Positions 17,411-26,290 of a stretch of 58,785 nucleotides of DNA are shown here, piece after piece. Positions within the stretch are counted from its first letter, which is position 1, and the number at the start of each line of letters is the position of its first letter. The position numbers and the translations under genes were made by a program. The notes beneath the pieces were generated by a model. The model was not told where the DNA came from and searched no databases. It saw only the letters and a list, made by a program, of their open reading frames with translations. The stretch is from assembly GCA_004195325.1 (NCBI GenBank), contig SDWO01000025.1, positions 1 through 58,785 of the forward strand, given 5' to 3'. The DNA is from Candidatus Izemoplasma acidinucleici (GTDB taxonomy: Bacteria > Bacillota_I > Bacilli_A > Izemoplasmatales > Izemoplasmataceae).

Positions 17411-17570
17411 ATCATTTATTAAAATGACAATAAATAAAGATTATCTTTATTCATCAAGATATTACTATCTAGACATAGTAATTCTTTCGGCATAAATCTA
17501 ATTTACTTATAATATCTGAGGTCTATCTCATTATCAATTATAAGCTACCAAAATATATGCTCCTCTGTAT
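17400..17570 (-). ncRNA. Lysine riboswitch (L-box), predicted ON switch
   Basis: The leader RNA follows the L-box order. P1 5' strand AUACAG is followed at once by AGGAGC (consensus AGGUGC/AGGCGC), then GGUAGC. Next comes a long P2 stem (CUUAUAAU/AUUAUAAG) capped by UGAG/CUCA, then P3 UAAAU/AUUUA. GCCGAAAG, a hallmark sequence, follows, then a P4 hairpin AUUACUAU/AUAGUAAU followed by CUUG, and a P5 hairpin. The end is UUGUCA-hairpin-UGAUGAG-CUGUUUAU, which parallels the consensus CUGUCA...GGAGAG-CUAUC. It stands in front of genes for lysine breakdown. Ligand-stabilised P1 would take up the terminator's 5' arm, so lysine should permit read-through. Several positions are divergent from consensus. 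Confidence 0.85.
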
Positions 17571-17581
17571 AATACATACTT

Positions 17582-17611
17582 ATTATACATAACCGGTGTA
17601 AGCGTTGTCAA
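17582..17611 (-). promoter_or_regulatory. Promoter of the lysine fermentation operon
   Basis: Perfect TTGACA (17606-17611) and TATAAT (17582-17587) are spaced by 18 bases on the minus strand. Transcription should start near 17575, immediately before the riboswitch P1 strand. Confidence 0.88.
17597..17611 (-). promoter_or_regulatory. cre-like site overlapping the -35
   Basis: TTGACAACGCTTACA differs at one position from the catabolite-responsive element consensus WTGNAANCGNWNNCW. Because it covers the -35, binding of a CcpA-like protein would block transcription. An HPr gene with the regulatory serine is present at 53666-53911. No ccpA gene is in the window. Confidence 0.55.
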
Positions 17612-17640
17612 TACAATTTATCATACTTTTTTTAAATAAG

Positions 17641-17666
17641 AAAAGCAGAGTGTTGACTCTGCTTTT
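17641..17666 (-). terminator. Terminator of the galactoside operon
   Basis: AAAAGCAGAG/CTCTGCTTTT with a six-base loop lies between the riboswitch promoter and the beta-galactosidase stop. The gal operon is transcribed leftward toward it. A second weaker stem TAAAGGT/ACCTTTA lies at 17677-17700. The U run is short (TTTTCTT), so efficiency is uncertain. Confidence 0.7.
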
Positions 17667-17734
17667 ACAAAGTGCCTAAAGGTGTAAATAAAGACCTTTA
17701 AATTGCATTAATTTGATTCGTTATTTTTCCTTTT

Positions 17735-20080
17735 TTATTCTACTTTTATTGTCGTTTTAAATGTACCTAGTGTTACAGTTTCAATATTAATCACTGCAGT
17801 TCCTTTTTTCTGAATTGTTTTTACATAGAATCCAGTACTACCACCCGTAAGAGTAATCAAATTCGGTCCAATTAATTCAAGTGGCCCATCAATGCTTAGC
17901 TTTATCACTTCATTACTATAAGTCATTGGATTGTGATTCATATTTACATGCTTTAGAACAATTCTAGTTGTTTGATAAGTATCTGTTTCTTTTAAGATAG
18001 TATCATCTGGTTCTACTAAAAGAGCATGGTTATGTGTACTACCAATTACTTTCGTAGCTATTATTTTACCTTCTTTTATTGCCTCAAATCGATAAGTAAT
18101 TGATTCAAGTCCCCATTTACCAACATATTTTTCATAGAATTTTGCTGCTTGATCAATTGACATCTTCTGTTTCTTCAGGAATAACAACATTTTCAATTTC
18201 AAACGCAATGGGATATTCATTCCATCCTGCATAATAGACATTAATACTTCTTTAATTGTATCACTATCTTTATTAGAGAATGATTCATTATCATGAATCA
18301 TGTTACCTATGAAATCATATATCATGATTGGGGAGTGTGGTAAATATCCCCAATCTGTTTTTAAATCTTTGGCTCTAGTAAAATCACCAATTGTAACATC
18401 ATTAATAAAGAATCTAACAGTGTCAGCATTTGTTAACACCATAACGTTCTTAATTTCCGATGCTTCTTTCTCACCAATATTCAAATTACTTAGCACATCA
18501 ATGAATGGTTCCTCTCTTTGAGCGCTATATACACTTGCTGAGTATTTAGGAATCCTAAACATATCCATTACACCATGATAGCAAATACGATCTCCACTAC
18601 CAAAGTCTTTATGGGTATTATAATCAAACATACACCATCCGATTGCTCCAACAACATCATCGTTTTTGAAGTTATCATTTTGCACATTTAAGTGACGTTT
18701 TACTTGTTCCAAACGGTGCCACTCATCATCAAATTTTTTCGTTGGATACATATGTCCATTATATTCAGTAACCATGTATGGAACTGCTTTTTTGGTAACT
18801 GATTTTCTTTTTTGAAGACCTTCATTGGTTCCTCTGTGAACAAAATCATTGTAAGTATATACATCTTCAATCAAATTACTTCCTGGGAAATTACGTACTC
18901 CACCAGTTGGTCTATAAGGATCTAAACTTTTTGCCATTTGGTTTGTTCTTGTATAAAAATCATCATTGTCAGGAGACTCATTAATTCTAGTCCCCCATAT
19001 GAAGATAGACGGATGATTATAATCTCTGTAGACCATTTCTTTTGTATTCATAACAGCGACATCCTGCCATTCTTTATTACCTATATGTTGCCATCCTGGA
19101 ATCTCATTAAATACTAATAATCCAATTTCATCACAACGATCTAGGAAATGTTTACTTGGAGGGTAATGACTGCTTCTAACAGTGTTGACTCCCAAATCAT
19201 ATTTCAATATATCTGCGTCTTTACGCTGTGCATTACTAGGCATTGCGTAACCTACATATGGATATGACTGATGTCTGTTTAATCCATACAATTTTATTTG
19301 TTCATTATTTAAATAGAAACCAGTTTCATCCATTTTAATCGTTCTATTCCCAAATCTTGTTTGGGATAAAACGATTCCTTTTTCACTAATTTCTAAGTCG
19401 TATAACACAGGACTATTTAGTGTCCAAATCTCAAGTTCTACTGGTTCACTTATATTAATTTTTTCATCGTTAAACTCAATTGATTTTGTGAAACTATGAA
19501 TAAGTTCATCATTCTTTTTGATTGTAAACTCTAATTCTTTTGAGTTTGATTGATGACTAACATTAAATAGTTGTAGTTCAAGTTTGTTATCAATAACATC
19601 AATAAATACTTGATCAATATAACTTAAATCATATTCATGTAAATATACTTCACGATACATTCCACCGTATGTTAAATAATCAATCACAAATCCAAATGGA
19701 GGAATATCTTTTCTTTCAGTACTATCAACTTTGACGAATACTTTGTTTACACCATGTTTGACGTGTTCTGTAATATCCACTTTGAATGGAGTATATCCAC
19801 CCTTATGACTCTTAACAAGTATTTCGTTGATATAGACTTCACTATATGTCATAATCCCTTCAAACTCTAGCACGTAGCGTTTATCGGCCTTTTTCTTAAT
19901 GTCGATATGTTTCTCATAACTACTGATGAATTGAGATTCAGTTTCACTAAAATTATTAAAAGGTAGTTCTTTATTGGTATGAGGAATGTTTACAAGGATT
20001 GATTCTGGAAATTCTTTAATATATTTCTCTTCAAAATAAGGAATATATTGCCAAGAATAGTTTAGTCCTTTTTTACTCAT
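17735..20080 (-). CDS. Glycoside hydrolase family 2 beta-galactosidase
   Basis: This 781-residue GH2 enzyme hydrolyses beta-galactosides to feed galactose into the Leloir pathway. It has the sugar-binding jelly roll and Ig-like domain in the first 260 residues, then the TIM barrel. The barrel carries LGVNTVRSSHYPPS and NEIPGW, the acid/base Glu in WGTRINES near residue 364, and the nucleophile Glu in VTEYNGHM near 437. No signal peptide is seen, so it acts in the cytoplasm on imported substrate. It is the last gene of the operon and overlaps the transporter gene by 8 bases. A related GH2 specificity cannot be excluded. Confidence 0.88.
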   Translation of the reverse strand: MSKKGLNYSWQYIPYFEEKYIKEFPESILVNIPHTNKELPFNNFSETESQFISSYEKHIDIKKKADKRYVLEFEGIMTYSEVYINEILVKSHKGGYTPFKVDITEHVKHGVNKVFVKVDSTERKDIPPFGFVIDYLTYGGMYREVYLHEYDLSYIDQVFIDVIDNKLELQLFNVSHQSNSKELEFTIKKNDELIHSFTKSIEFNDEKINISEPVELEIWTLNSPVLYDLEISEKGIVLSQTRFGNRTIKMDETGFYLNNEQIKLYGLNRHQSYPYVGYAMPSNAQRKDADILKYDLGVNTVRSSHYPPSKHFLDRCDEIGLLVFNEIPGWQHIGNKEWQDVAVMNTKEMVYRDYNHPSIFIWGTRINESPDNDDFYTRTNQMAKSLDPYRPTGGVRNFPGSNLIEDVYTYNDFVHRGTNEGLQKRKSVTKKAVPYMVTEYNGHMYPTKKFDDEWHRLEQVKRHLNVQNDNFKNDDVVGAIGWCMFDYNTHKDFGSGDRICYHGVMDMFRIPKYSASVYSAQREEPFIDVLSNLNIGEKEASEIKNVMVLTNADTVRFFINDVTIGDFTRAKDLKTDWGYLPHSPIMIYDFIGNMIHDNESFSNKDSDTIKEVLMSIMQDGMNIPLRLKLKMLLFLKKQKMSIDQAAKFYEKYVGKWGLESITYRFEAIKEGKIIATKVIGSTHNHALLVEPDDTILKETDTYQTTRIVLKHVNMNHNPMTYSNEVIKLSIDGPLELIGPNLITLTGGSTGFYVKTIQKKGTAVINIETVTLGTFKTTIKVE

Positions 20081-21479
20081 CTACACCACTTCCTCGCATC
20101 GATTCCAGTTCTTTTACGATATCCGCATAAGTCTGTTCATCAATGATATGTTTTTTGTTAAAGATATATCTACTCAAGATTAGTCCGAATAACGGTAAAA
20201 TAAACATCATGATTCTCATACCCGTTAATGTTGAACTTGTTTGAGCTTGTTCTACAAAAACATCTGGACTTTCTTCAATTGGAGGTAGGAAGTTGATAAT
20301 TGATAATCCAACTCCAATAACTCCTAAACTTAATCCGGTAGCTAACTTAACTACAAATGTTTGAGTACTAAATATCATTCCCTCAGAACGTCTACCAAGT
20401 TTTAATTCTCCGTATTCAACAACATCACTTAATAATATTGTTTGAAGAACCATGAATATCCCTTGTCCTAAGAAGATTAAAGCACCAACTGAGAACAATA
20501 GAATAATATTACTAGAAATCAGAAATGCATTCATAAATAGTAATACAAATCCAATAAATTGAATTACTATACTAACATTGAACATTTGCTTACGTTTGAA
20601 TTTTTTTGATAAAAGCGGAAACAGAACACTACCAAGAACTTGGAATGCTCCACCAGTCATCATGAATAATGCAAATAAGTCTTTATCACCAATATCGTAA
20701 GTAATATAATATACAGCCATACCACTTGTAATATATAGTGTGAAGTTAATAATTAATACAACAATCATAACAACTAATAATTGATCATTTTCTATAAGAC
20801 CTTTAAACATTTCTTTAAGCCCTGGGCTTTTTTCACTATTGTCTACTATTTTTTCTTTTACGTTTGTTACTGTCACAATCTGTGTAACAACAAAAATAAT
20901 AGAAACAATAATAGCGAAAATAAACAGACCATCAATCTCGTTTTGAACTTCTTTTCCTCCACCTAATAACTGAGCAAAAAAGATAAACCCTGCGGTTACA
21001 ATGATGAATCCAATTGAAGTAAATATTCTAGCGATAACGCTGATACTAACACGCTCTTTGTAATCTTTTGTAAGAGCTGGAATCATCGACCAAAATGGTA
21101 TGTCCATTAAAGTATACGTCATTCCCCAAAGTGTATAAAACACCGTGATGTATACGTATTGTGCTATTGAATCTGTTACTAAATCTGGATTGGCAAATAT
21201 AAATATTAATACAATAGAATTCAATATCGAACCAATCAATATCCAAGGTCTAAATTTACCCCATCTCGATCTAGTTTTATCAACAACAGCACCCATCATT
21301 GGATCATTTACTGCGTCCCAAATTCGGACAGTCATCATCATAATTCCTAAGAACGCTGAAGATACACCTAGTAACCCATTGAAGTAATACAACATAATCG
21401 TACTCATGGCAAACATCATATCTTTTCCTAGTCCACCAATTCCATAACTTATCTTTGTTCTCATGCTAATTCTTTCCAT
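20073..21479 (-). CDS. GPH-family sugar:cation symporter
   Basis: The protein is a 468-residue, twelve-helix member of the glycoside-pentoside-hexuronide family (MelB, LacS, XynP type). It starts with KISYGIGGLGKDMMFAMS and has the loop signature AVVDKTRSRWGKFRPWILIG near residue 70. It has no fused EIIA domain. Between an alpha- and a beta-galactosidase it most likely imports galactosides such as melibiose, raffinose-type sugars or lactose with Na+ or H+. The gene is two bases from the alpha-galactosidase gene. Confidence 0.92.
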   Translation of the reverse strand: MERISMRTKISYGIGGLGKDMMFAMSTIMLYYFNGLLGVSSAFLGIMMMTVRIWDAVNDPMMGAVVDKTRSRWGKFRPWILIGSILNSIVLIFIFANPDLVTDSIAQYVYITVFYTLWGMTYTLMDIPFWSMIPALTKDYKERVSISVIARIFTSIGFIIVTAGFIFFAQLLGGGKEVQNEIDGLFIFAIIVSIIFVVTQIVTVTNVKEKIVDNSEKSPGLKEMFKGLIENDQLLVVMIVVLIINFTLYITSGMAVYYITYDIGDKDLFALFMMTGGAFQVLGSVLFPLLSKKFKRKQMFNVSIVIQFIGFVLLFMNAFLISSNIILLFSVGALIFLGQGIFMVLQTILLSDVVEYGELKLGRRSEGMIFSTQTFVVKLATGLSLGVIGVGLSIINFLPPIEESPDVFVEQAQTSSTLTGMRIMMFILPLFGLILSRYIFNKKHIIDEQTYADIVKELESMRGSGVDE

Positions 21480-21480
21480 T

Positions 21481-23811
21481 TTAGTTCTCCCTTTTTATGT
21501 AAAATATTCTAGACCCGTAGTCAGGTAAAACCATTACTTTATCATTTGTCCCAGTTCCTGTGAAGGTATGGTTTAATAATAAATCAACTTCCTTTAATTG
21601 ATTACTCGTCATAGTTTTGTTGAATGTATCCTCTTTATACTTGAATCTATTCGCGATCATGTTTAATAGAGTTCCATTCACTTTTAGTTTAATTGGTAAT
21701 ACATGGTTCACAAGACTTCCTGTTGTTCGTATGTTCATATACTGTTCTCTGCTTGTGATAGAGTAAGTTCCTTCTTTTAGTCCCTCAATCCGGATTGTTT
21801 TAAATGCTGGATTCGGCATCGCTTTTTCTTGAAAATATAGAATAAGTGCTTCATCTTTTTCATCATTTGTAACCATCCATAATGAGTAATTACTATCTCT
21901 AACAGAACTCATTCTTGAAAAGGTTCCATATTGAAATAGAGCTCTGTGTTGTTTATAGAATTCTACTTGTTTCTTTATTATAAAAGAATCAATGTTTGTT
22001 AGTTTGCTTAAATCCAATTCATATCCTAAGACACCAAAACAAGCAACATTGAATCTGGTTTCTATTGGTGTATGTCTTAATACTTGATGTGAACGATCTC
22101 CACTGACATGATTACTTATTGAACTAAGTGGATAGAGTAGGCTAGTTCCTTCTTGAATTAGAGCTCTTTCATAACTATCTGTATTATCACTTGTCCAAGT
22201 TTGAGGCATGTAGTATAGCATTCCTAAATCAAATCTATTTCCACCACTACTACATGATTCAAATAGAATATTAGGGAATTCTTGTTTTAAGTATTCAAGA
22301 ATATCGTACAATCCTAAGACAAATAAATGATTGAATTTACCTTGATCTTGAACCTCTAGATTCTGACTGAATACATCACTAAAGTTCCTGTTCATATCCC
22401 ATTTAACATAAGTGATGTTCGCAGAACTAAATAATGCATGTAATGTTTCTTTTAAATAGGTTCTGACATCTATATTGGTTAGATCTAAAAGTAATTGATT
22501 TCTTCCAAGACTTGGTTCTCTTCCTGGTATTTCTACAGCCCAATCCGGATGTTCTTGATAAAGATCACTATCTTTATTTACCATTTCTGGTTCAACCCAT
22601 ATACCGAAATCAAGACCGAGTTTATTTATTTTATTTGCGATTCCTTGTACTCCTCTAGGTAATTTCTTTTTGTTATAATACCAATCACCAAGTGAAGAAA
22701 AGTCATCATTTCTTCTTGCGAACCATCCGTCATCTAGACAGAATAATTCGATACCTAGTTTGTTAGCTTTCTTGGCGATGGCTAATAGCTTTTTTTGATT
22801 AAAGTCAAAATACGTTGCTTCCCAGTTATTAACTAGGATTGGTCTCATTTGTTTGTTTTTAATAATATGATTATTGATTAAATCATGAAAGTTGTTCGTT
22901 AAAGTTGTTAGTCCTTTATTAGAAAATGTTATAACAACTTCAGGTGTTATAAAACGTTCTTCACTAGATAATCTATATCTAAAATCAAAACTGTTTATTC
23001 CCATATTCATTCGCAACATATTATGTGGACTTACTTCGATGTTTGCTTCAAAGTTCCCACTGTATACTAAGGCAAACCCATATGCATTTCCGTAATCCTC
23101 TAATGTCTTTTGTTCTTTGATTACGAAGAATGGATTATGATCACTACTTGATACACCTTTTTTACTATCAAAATGAACAGTTCCTGTAGTAAGCTTTGTA
23201 TCGGTAATATGTCGTTCTCTTATCCAAGCACCATCTAGCTTTGATAGTGAGTAGTCTTTGTTCAACATATCAATACTAAAGCTTAATGCTTTGTCTAAGA
23301 TGATATCTTCTTTGTTTTTGTTTACTAGTTCTATACTTCTTACTATTGAGTCTTCTTCTTCATAAACTGAGTAGTATAAATATAGTTCTATGTTCGCTAC
23401 TTGGTCTACCATTTTTATTTCTAGTGTTTCTTTTTTATCTACTTGAGGCATACCTTCTATTTTTCTATTTTGAATCAGTGTATGAGAATCGTATAGAAAG
23501 TCTGTTGTTCTACTTCCATCTGGTAATTCTAGATGAATTGTAGGTTCACGATAATCACCTTTTCCAAATGTTGAAGTCTCTAAAGGAGTCGTGTTTAACA
23601 TATACCCTTTTGTATCTTTGTCATAAGATGTTGAACTTCCCAATTCGAATTGGTATTTGAATCTAACGTCTTCTATATTTTGAAATTCCTCAATTTTACC
23701 ACCATAGTAAATATGTTCTAGGTGCCTCTGTTCATTAATCAACATAACATATGTAGTTTGATTTGTTTGTAAGTAAAATGTTTGTTGAACTTTGTTATAC
23801 TCAATCATCAA
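21481..23811 (-). CDS. Glycoside hydrolase family 36 alpha-galactosidase
   Basis: GH36 enzymes release galactose from melibiose and raffinose-family sugars. The 776-residue protein has the N-terminal beta-sandwich to about 320 and the TIM barrel with CLDDGWFARR. The nucleophile Asp is in YVKWDMNRNFSD near residue 468, FESCSSGGNRFDLG is near 510, and the acid/base Asp is in WTSDNTDS near 538. No signal sequence is present. It lies between galT and the transporter, so substrate is probably cleaved after uptake. Confidence 0.95.
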   Translation of the reverse strand: MMIEYNKVQQTFYLQTNQTTYVMLINEQRHLEHIYYGGKIEEFQNIEDVRFKYQFELGSSTSYDKDTKGYMLNTTPLETSTFGKGDYREPTIHLELPDGSRTTDFLYDSHTLIQNRKIEGMPQVDKKETLEIKMVDQVANIELYLYYSVYEEEDSIVRSIELVNKNKEDIILDKALSFSIDMLNKDYSLSKLDGAWIRERHITDTKLTTGTVHFDSKKGVSSSDHNPFFVIKEQKTLEDYGNAYGFALVYSGNFEANIEVSPHNMLRMNMGINSFDFRYRLSSEERFITPEVVITFSNKGLTTLTNNFHDLINNHIIKNKQMRPILVNNWEATYFDFNQKKLLAIAKKANKLGIELFCLDDGWFARRNDDFSSLGDWYYNKKKLPRGVQGIANKINKLGLDFGIWVEPEMVNKDSDLYQEHPDWAVEIPGREPSLGRNQLLLDLTNIDVRTYLKETLHALFSSANITYVKWDMNRNFSDVFSQNLEVQDQGKFNHLFVLGLYDILEYLKQEFPNILFESCSSGGNRFDLGMLYYMPQTWTSDNTDSYERALIQEGTSLLYPLSSISNHVSGDRSHQVLRHTPIETRFNVACFGVLGYELDLSKLTNIDSFIIKKQVEFYKQHRALFQYGTFSRMSSVRDSNYSLWMVTNDEKDEALILYFQEKAMPNPAFKTIRIEGLKEGTYSITSREQYMNIRTTGSLVNHVLPIKLKVNGTLLNMIANRFKYKEDTFNKTMTSNQLKEVDLLLNHTFTGTGTNDKVMVLPDYGSRIFYIKREN

Positions 23812-23829
23812 ATCACTCCTTTACTGATA

Positions 23830-25308
23830 TTACTGATGATGTAATTCTTTAATATAGTTATTGATAAACACATCAAATCTTACTTGTGAAGATTCCTCTT
23901 GTTTATATACTCCAGCATCTTCTAAGCAACTTGTAAACTTCAAGGCAACTTCATTGTGTAGGAATTCAGCTATATTTTGATTGTTATATTTTGATTGTAA
24001 TTCTTTTTTCCACTCGTAATGAATATTATCCTTGTCTAAATCTTTTTTACTAAGTAATGCATCTTTAATCATTGGCAATTCAGTTTGTAGTCTCGCTGGT
24101 AAAACTGCAAGACCCATTACTTCGATTAACCCAATGTTTTCTTTCTTAATATTATGATTCTCAGAATGAGGATGGAAAATACCAAGTGGGTATAAATCAC
24201 TTGTTCTATTATTTCTAAGTGCCATATCTAAGATGTATACATCATCTTGTTTTCTTGCGATAGGTGTAATTGCATTATGAGGTTCATCAGTTTTAGAAAT
24301 TATTCCAACAGACTCATCATTATACTGTTCCCATAAATCAAACAAAGTAATTGCTGCATGGATGATTTGATCTCTGTTGCCTGATTCTAAGCGAATTACA
24401 CTTAATGGCCATTTGATTTTTTTTATTGTAACTTCTTTTACTTTTATTTCTGACTGTACTTCTGCATCTTCAATTGCAAAGTGGTGTGAACCACCTTGAT
24501 AGTGCTCATGACTTAAGATAGAACCTCCAACTATCGGTAATCCAGCATTGCTTCCTAAGAAGTAATGTGGGAATTGATCAACAAAATCAAATAATCTTTT
24601 AAATGTTTTGTCACTTACATTCATTGGTTCATGTTCATTTTTAAGTACGATACAGTGTTCGTTGTAATATACATAAGGACTATATTGAAGATGGAATAGT
24701 TCCTCGTTTAATTCAAGTGGGATTATTCTATGACTTGATCTTCCCGGTCTTCCTGAATATCCAACATGTTCTTTACATAACAAACATTTAGGATACGAGT
24801 TTTCTGTTTTGTTTTTTGAAGCAATAATATCAAGAGGATCCTTTTCAGGTTTTGATAGGTTAACTGTCATATCTAGTAATCCGAATGGAGTCTCACTTTT
24901 CCAAATGATATTCTTATCTGTACGTGATGTTTTAATATAGTTGCTTTTCTTTGATAAATGATAAAAATAGTCCGTTGCTTCTTTTGTATCTTTCCACCAA
25001 AGTTCATTAAATTGAGTAACAACTTCACTTGGTCTTGGAATAATACAATCCATTAATTTTGCTTCAAACATATCTCTGTTTAGTACTGTGTCAACTTCAA
25101 TTATTTTTTGTGACACTACATAATCTAGAATTGGTTTTAAAACTGAAGATGGTTCTTTTATATTTAATTCTTCTACTTCAATGTCATTGAAACTAGGTAG
25201 CATTAATAAATCACATAATTTATTAATTGAATAACTATAATCCATACTATCTAGGATTCCTTGTTTGATACCGTATTGAACTAATTGTTTGATATAACTA
25301 TTAATCAT
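23830..25308 (-). CDS. galT: UDP-glucose--hexose-1-phosphate uridylyltransferase, class II
   Basis: GalT exchanges UMP between UDP-glucose and galactose-1-phosphate. This is the long Gram-positive form (492 residues) rather than the 350-residue E. coli type. The nucleophilic histidine motif is SHEHYQGG near residue 276, with PIVGGSIL just before it and LCKEHVGYSGRPGR near 178. It overlaps galE by 8 bases and completes the Leloir pathway with galK and galE. Confidence 0.95.
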   Translation of the reverse strand: MINSYIKQLVQYGIKQGILDSMDYSYSINKLCDLLMLPSFNDIEVEELNIKEPSSVLKPILDYVVSQKIIEVDTVLNRDMFEAKLMDCIIPRPSEVVTQFNELWWKDTKEATDYFYHLSKKSNYIKTSRTDKNIIWKSETPFGLLDMTVNLSKPEKDPLDIIASKNKTENSYPKCLLCKEHVGYSGRPGRSSHRIIPLELNEELFHLQYSPYVYYNEHCIVLKNEHEPMNVSDKTFKRLFDFVDQFPHYFLGSNAGLPIVGGSILSHEHYQGGSHHFAIEDAEVQSEIKVKEVTIKKIKWPLSVIRLESGNRDQIIHAAITLFDLWEQYNDESVGIISKTDEPHNAITPIARKQDDVYILDMALRNNRTSDLYPLGIFHPHSENHNIKKENIGLIEVMGLAVLPARLQTELPMIKDALLSKKDLDKDNIHYEWKKELQSKYNNQNIAEFLHNEVALKFTSCLEDAGVYKQEESSQVRFDVFINNYIKELHHQ

Positions 25309-26290
25309 TATATCCCTCCTTATTAATATTATGATATCTCCAAGCTGAGGAGATAATATCTTCTATATTTGTATGTACTCTTTTCCATTTCAATATTCTT
25401 TGCGCTTTTTCACTTGAGGCAATAAGTTCAGCGGGGTCCCCGCTTCTTCTTTCAGACTCAATTGCCTTGATTGGATGATTTGTTACTTTCCGAGCTGCTT
25501 GTATCATTTCTAATACTGAGTATCCTTCGCCACTACCTAAATTAAAGTAATCACTTATGTTTGTTTCTTTTAAATGATTCATAGCTAATATATGTGCATT
25601 GATTAAATCTTCAATATGAATATAATCTCTAACACATGTTCCATCTCTTGTTTCATAATCTGTTCCAAAAATATTTATGTGTTCTCTTTGATTGTTTGGA
25701 ACTTGAAGAATCAGTGGTATTAGATGTGTCTCAGGATTGTGTGCTTCTCCAATTTCTCCTGTATGGAATGCCCCTGCAACATTGAAATATCTTAAAGCGA
25801 TATATTTGATTCCGTGAGCTTTATCAGCCCACTTCATCATTTTTTCCATCGCTAGTTTTGTTTCTCCATATGTGTTTGTTGGTGTTTCTAATGTATCTTC
25901 TGTTATTGGCATTACTGTTTGTTCGCCATATACAGCTGCTGTAGAACTGAAAATAATATTCTTAACTCCAACACTGATTAATGCTTCTAGTAGTTTTTGT
26001 GTTCCATAGACATTATTGTAGTAATACTTAAGAGGTTCTTTCATACTTTCTCCAACTAAGCTAAATGCAGCAAAATGGATAACCGATTCAATATTATTAC
26101 TTTGTAAAATATCGATTACCGATTCGCTGTTCATTATATCTTCATTGTAGAAGTTTGCCCTGACATCTACTGCTTGTTTGTATCCTGTTGATAGATTATC
26201 TATAACCGTTACTTCATGTCCTTCATTTAGAAGCATTTTGACACAATGACTTCCGATATATCCTGCTCCACCAGTTACTAATATGTTCAT
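25301..26290 (-). CDS. galE: UDP-glucose 4-epimerase
   Basis: The 329-residue short-chain dehydrogenase-type epimerase regenerates UDP-glucose from UDP-galactose. The NAD-binding motif GGAGYIGSH is at residues 7-15 and the catalytic YGETK near 149. FNVAGAFHTGEIGEAH and RDGTCVRDYIH are typical GalE segments. It overlaps galK by one base and galT by eight. Confidence 0.97.
   Translation of the reverse strand: MNILVTGGAGYIGSHCVKMLLNEGHEVTVIDNLSTGYKQAVDVRANFYNEDIMNSESVIDILQSNNIESVIHFAAFSLVGESMKEPLKYYYNNVYGTQKLLEALISVGVKNIIFSSTAAVYGEQTVMPITEDTLETPTNTYGETKLAMEKMMKWADKAHGIKYIALRYFNVAGAFHTGEIGEAHNPETHLIPLILQVPNNQREHINIFGTDYETRDGTCVRDYIHIEDLINAHILAMNHLKETNISDYFNLGSGEGYSVLEMIQAARKVTNHPIKAIESERRSGDPAELIASSEKAQRILKWKRVHTNIEDIISSAWRYHNINKEGYND

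Noticed and set aside
17377-17570. T-box or cobalamin riboswitch before the lysine operon
   Set aside because: There is no T-box antiterminator sequence and no B12-box. The conserved pieces follow the L-box order instead.
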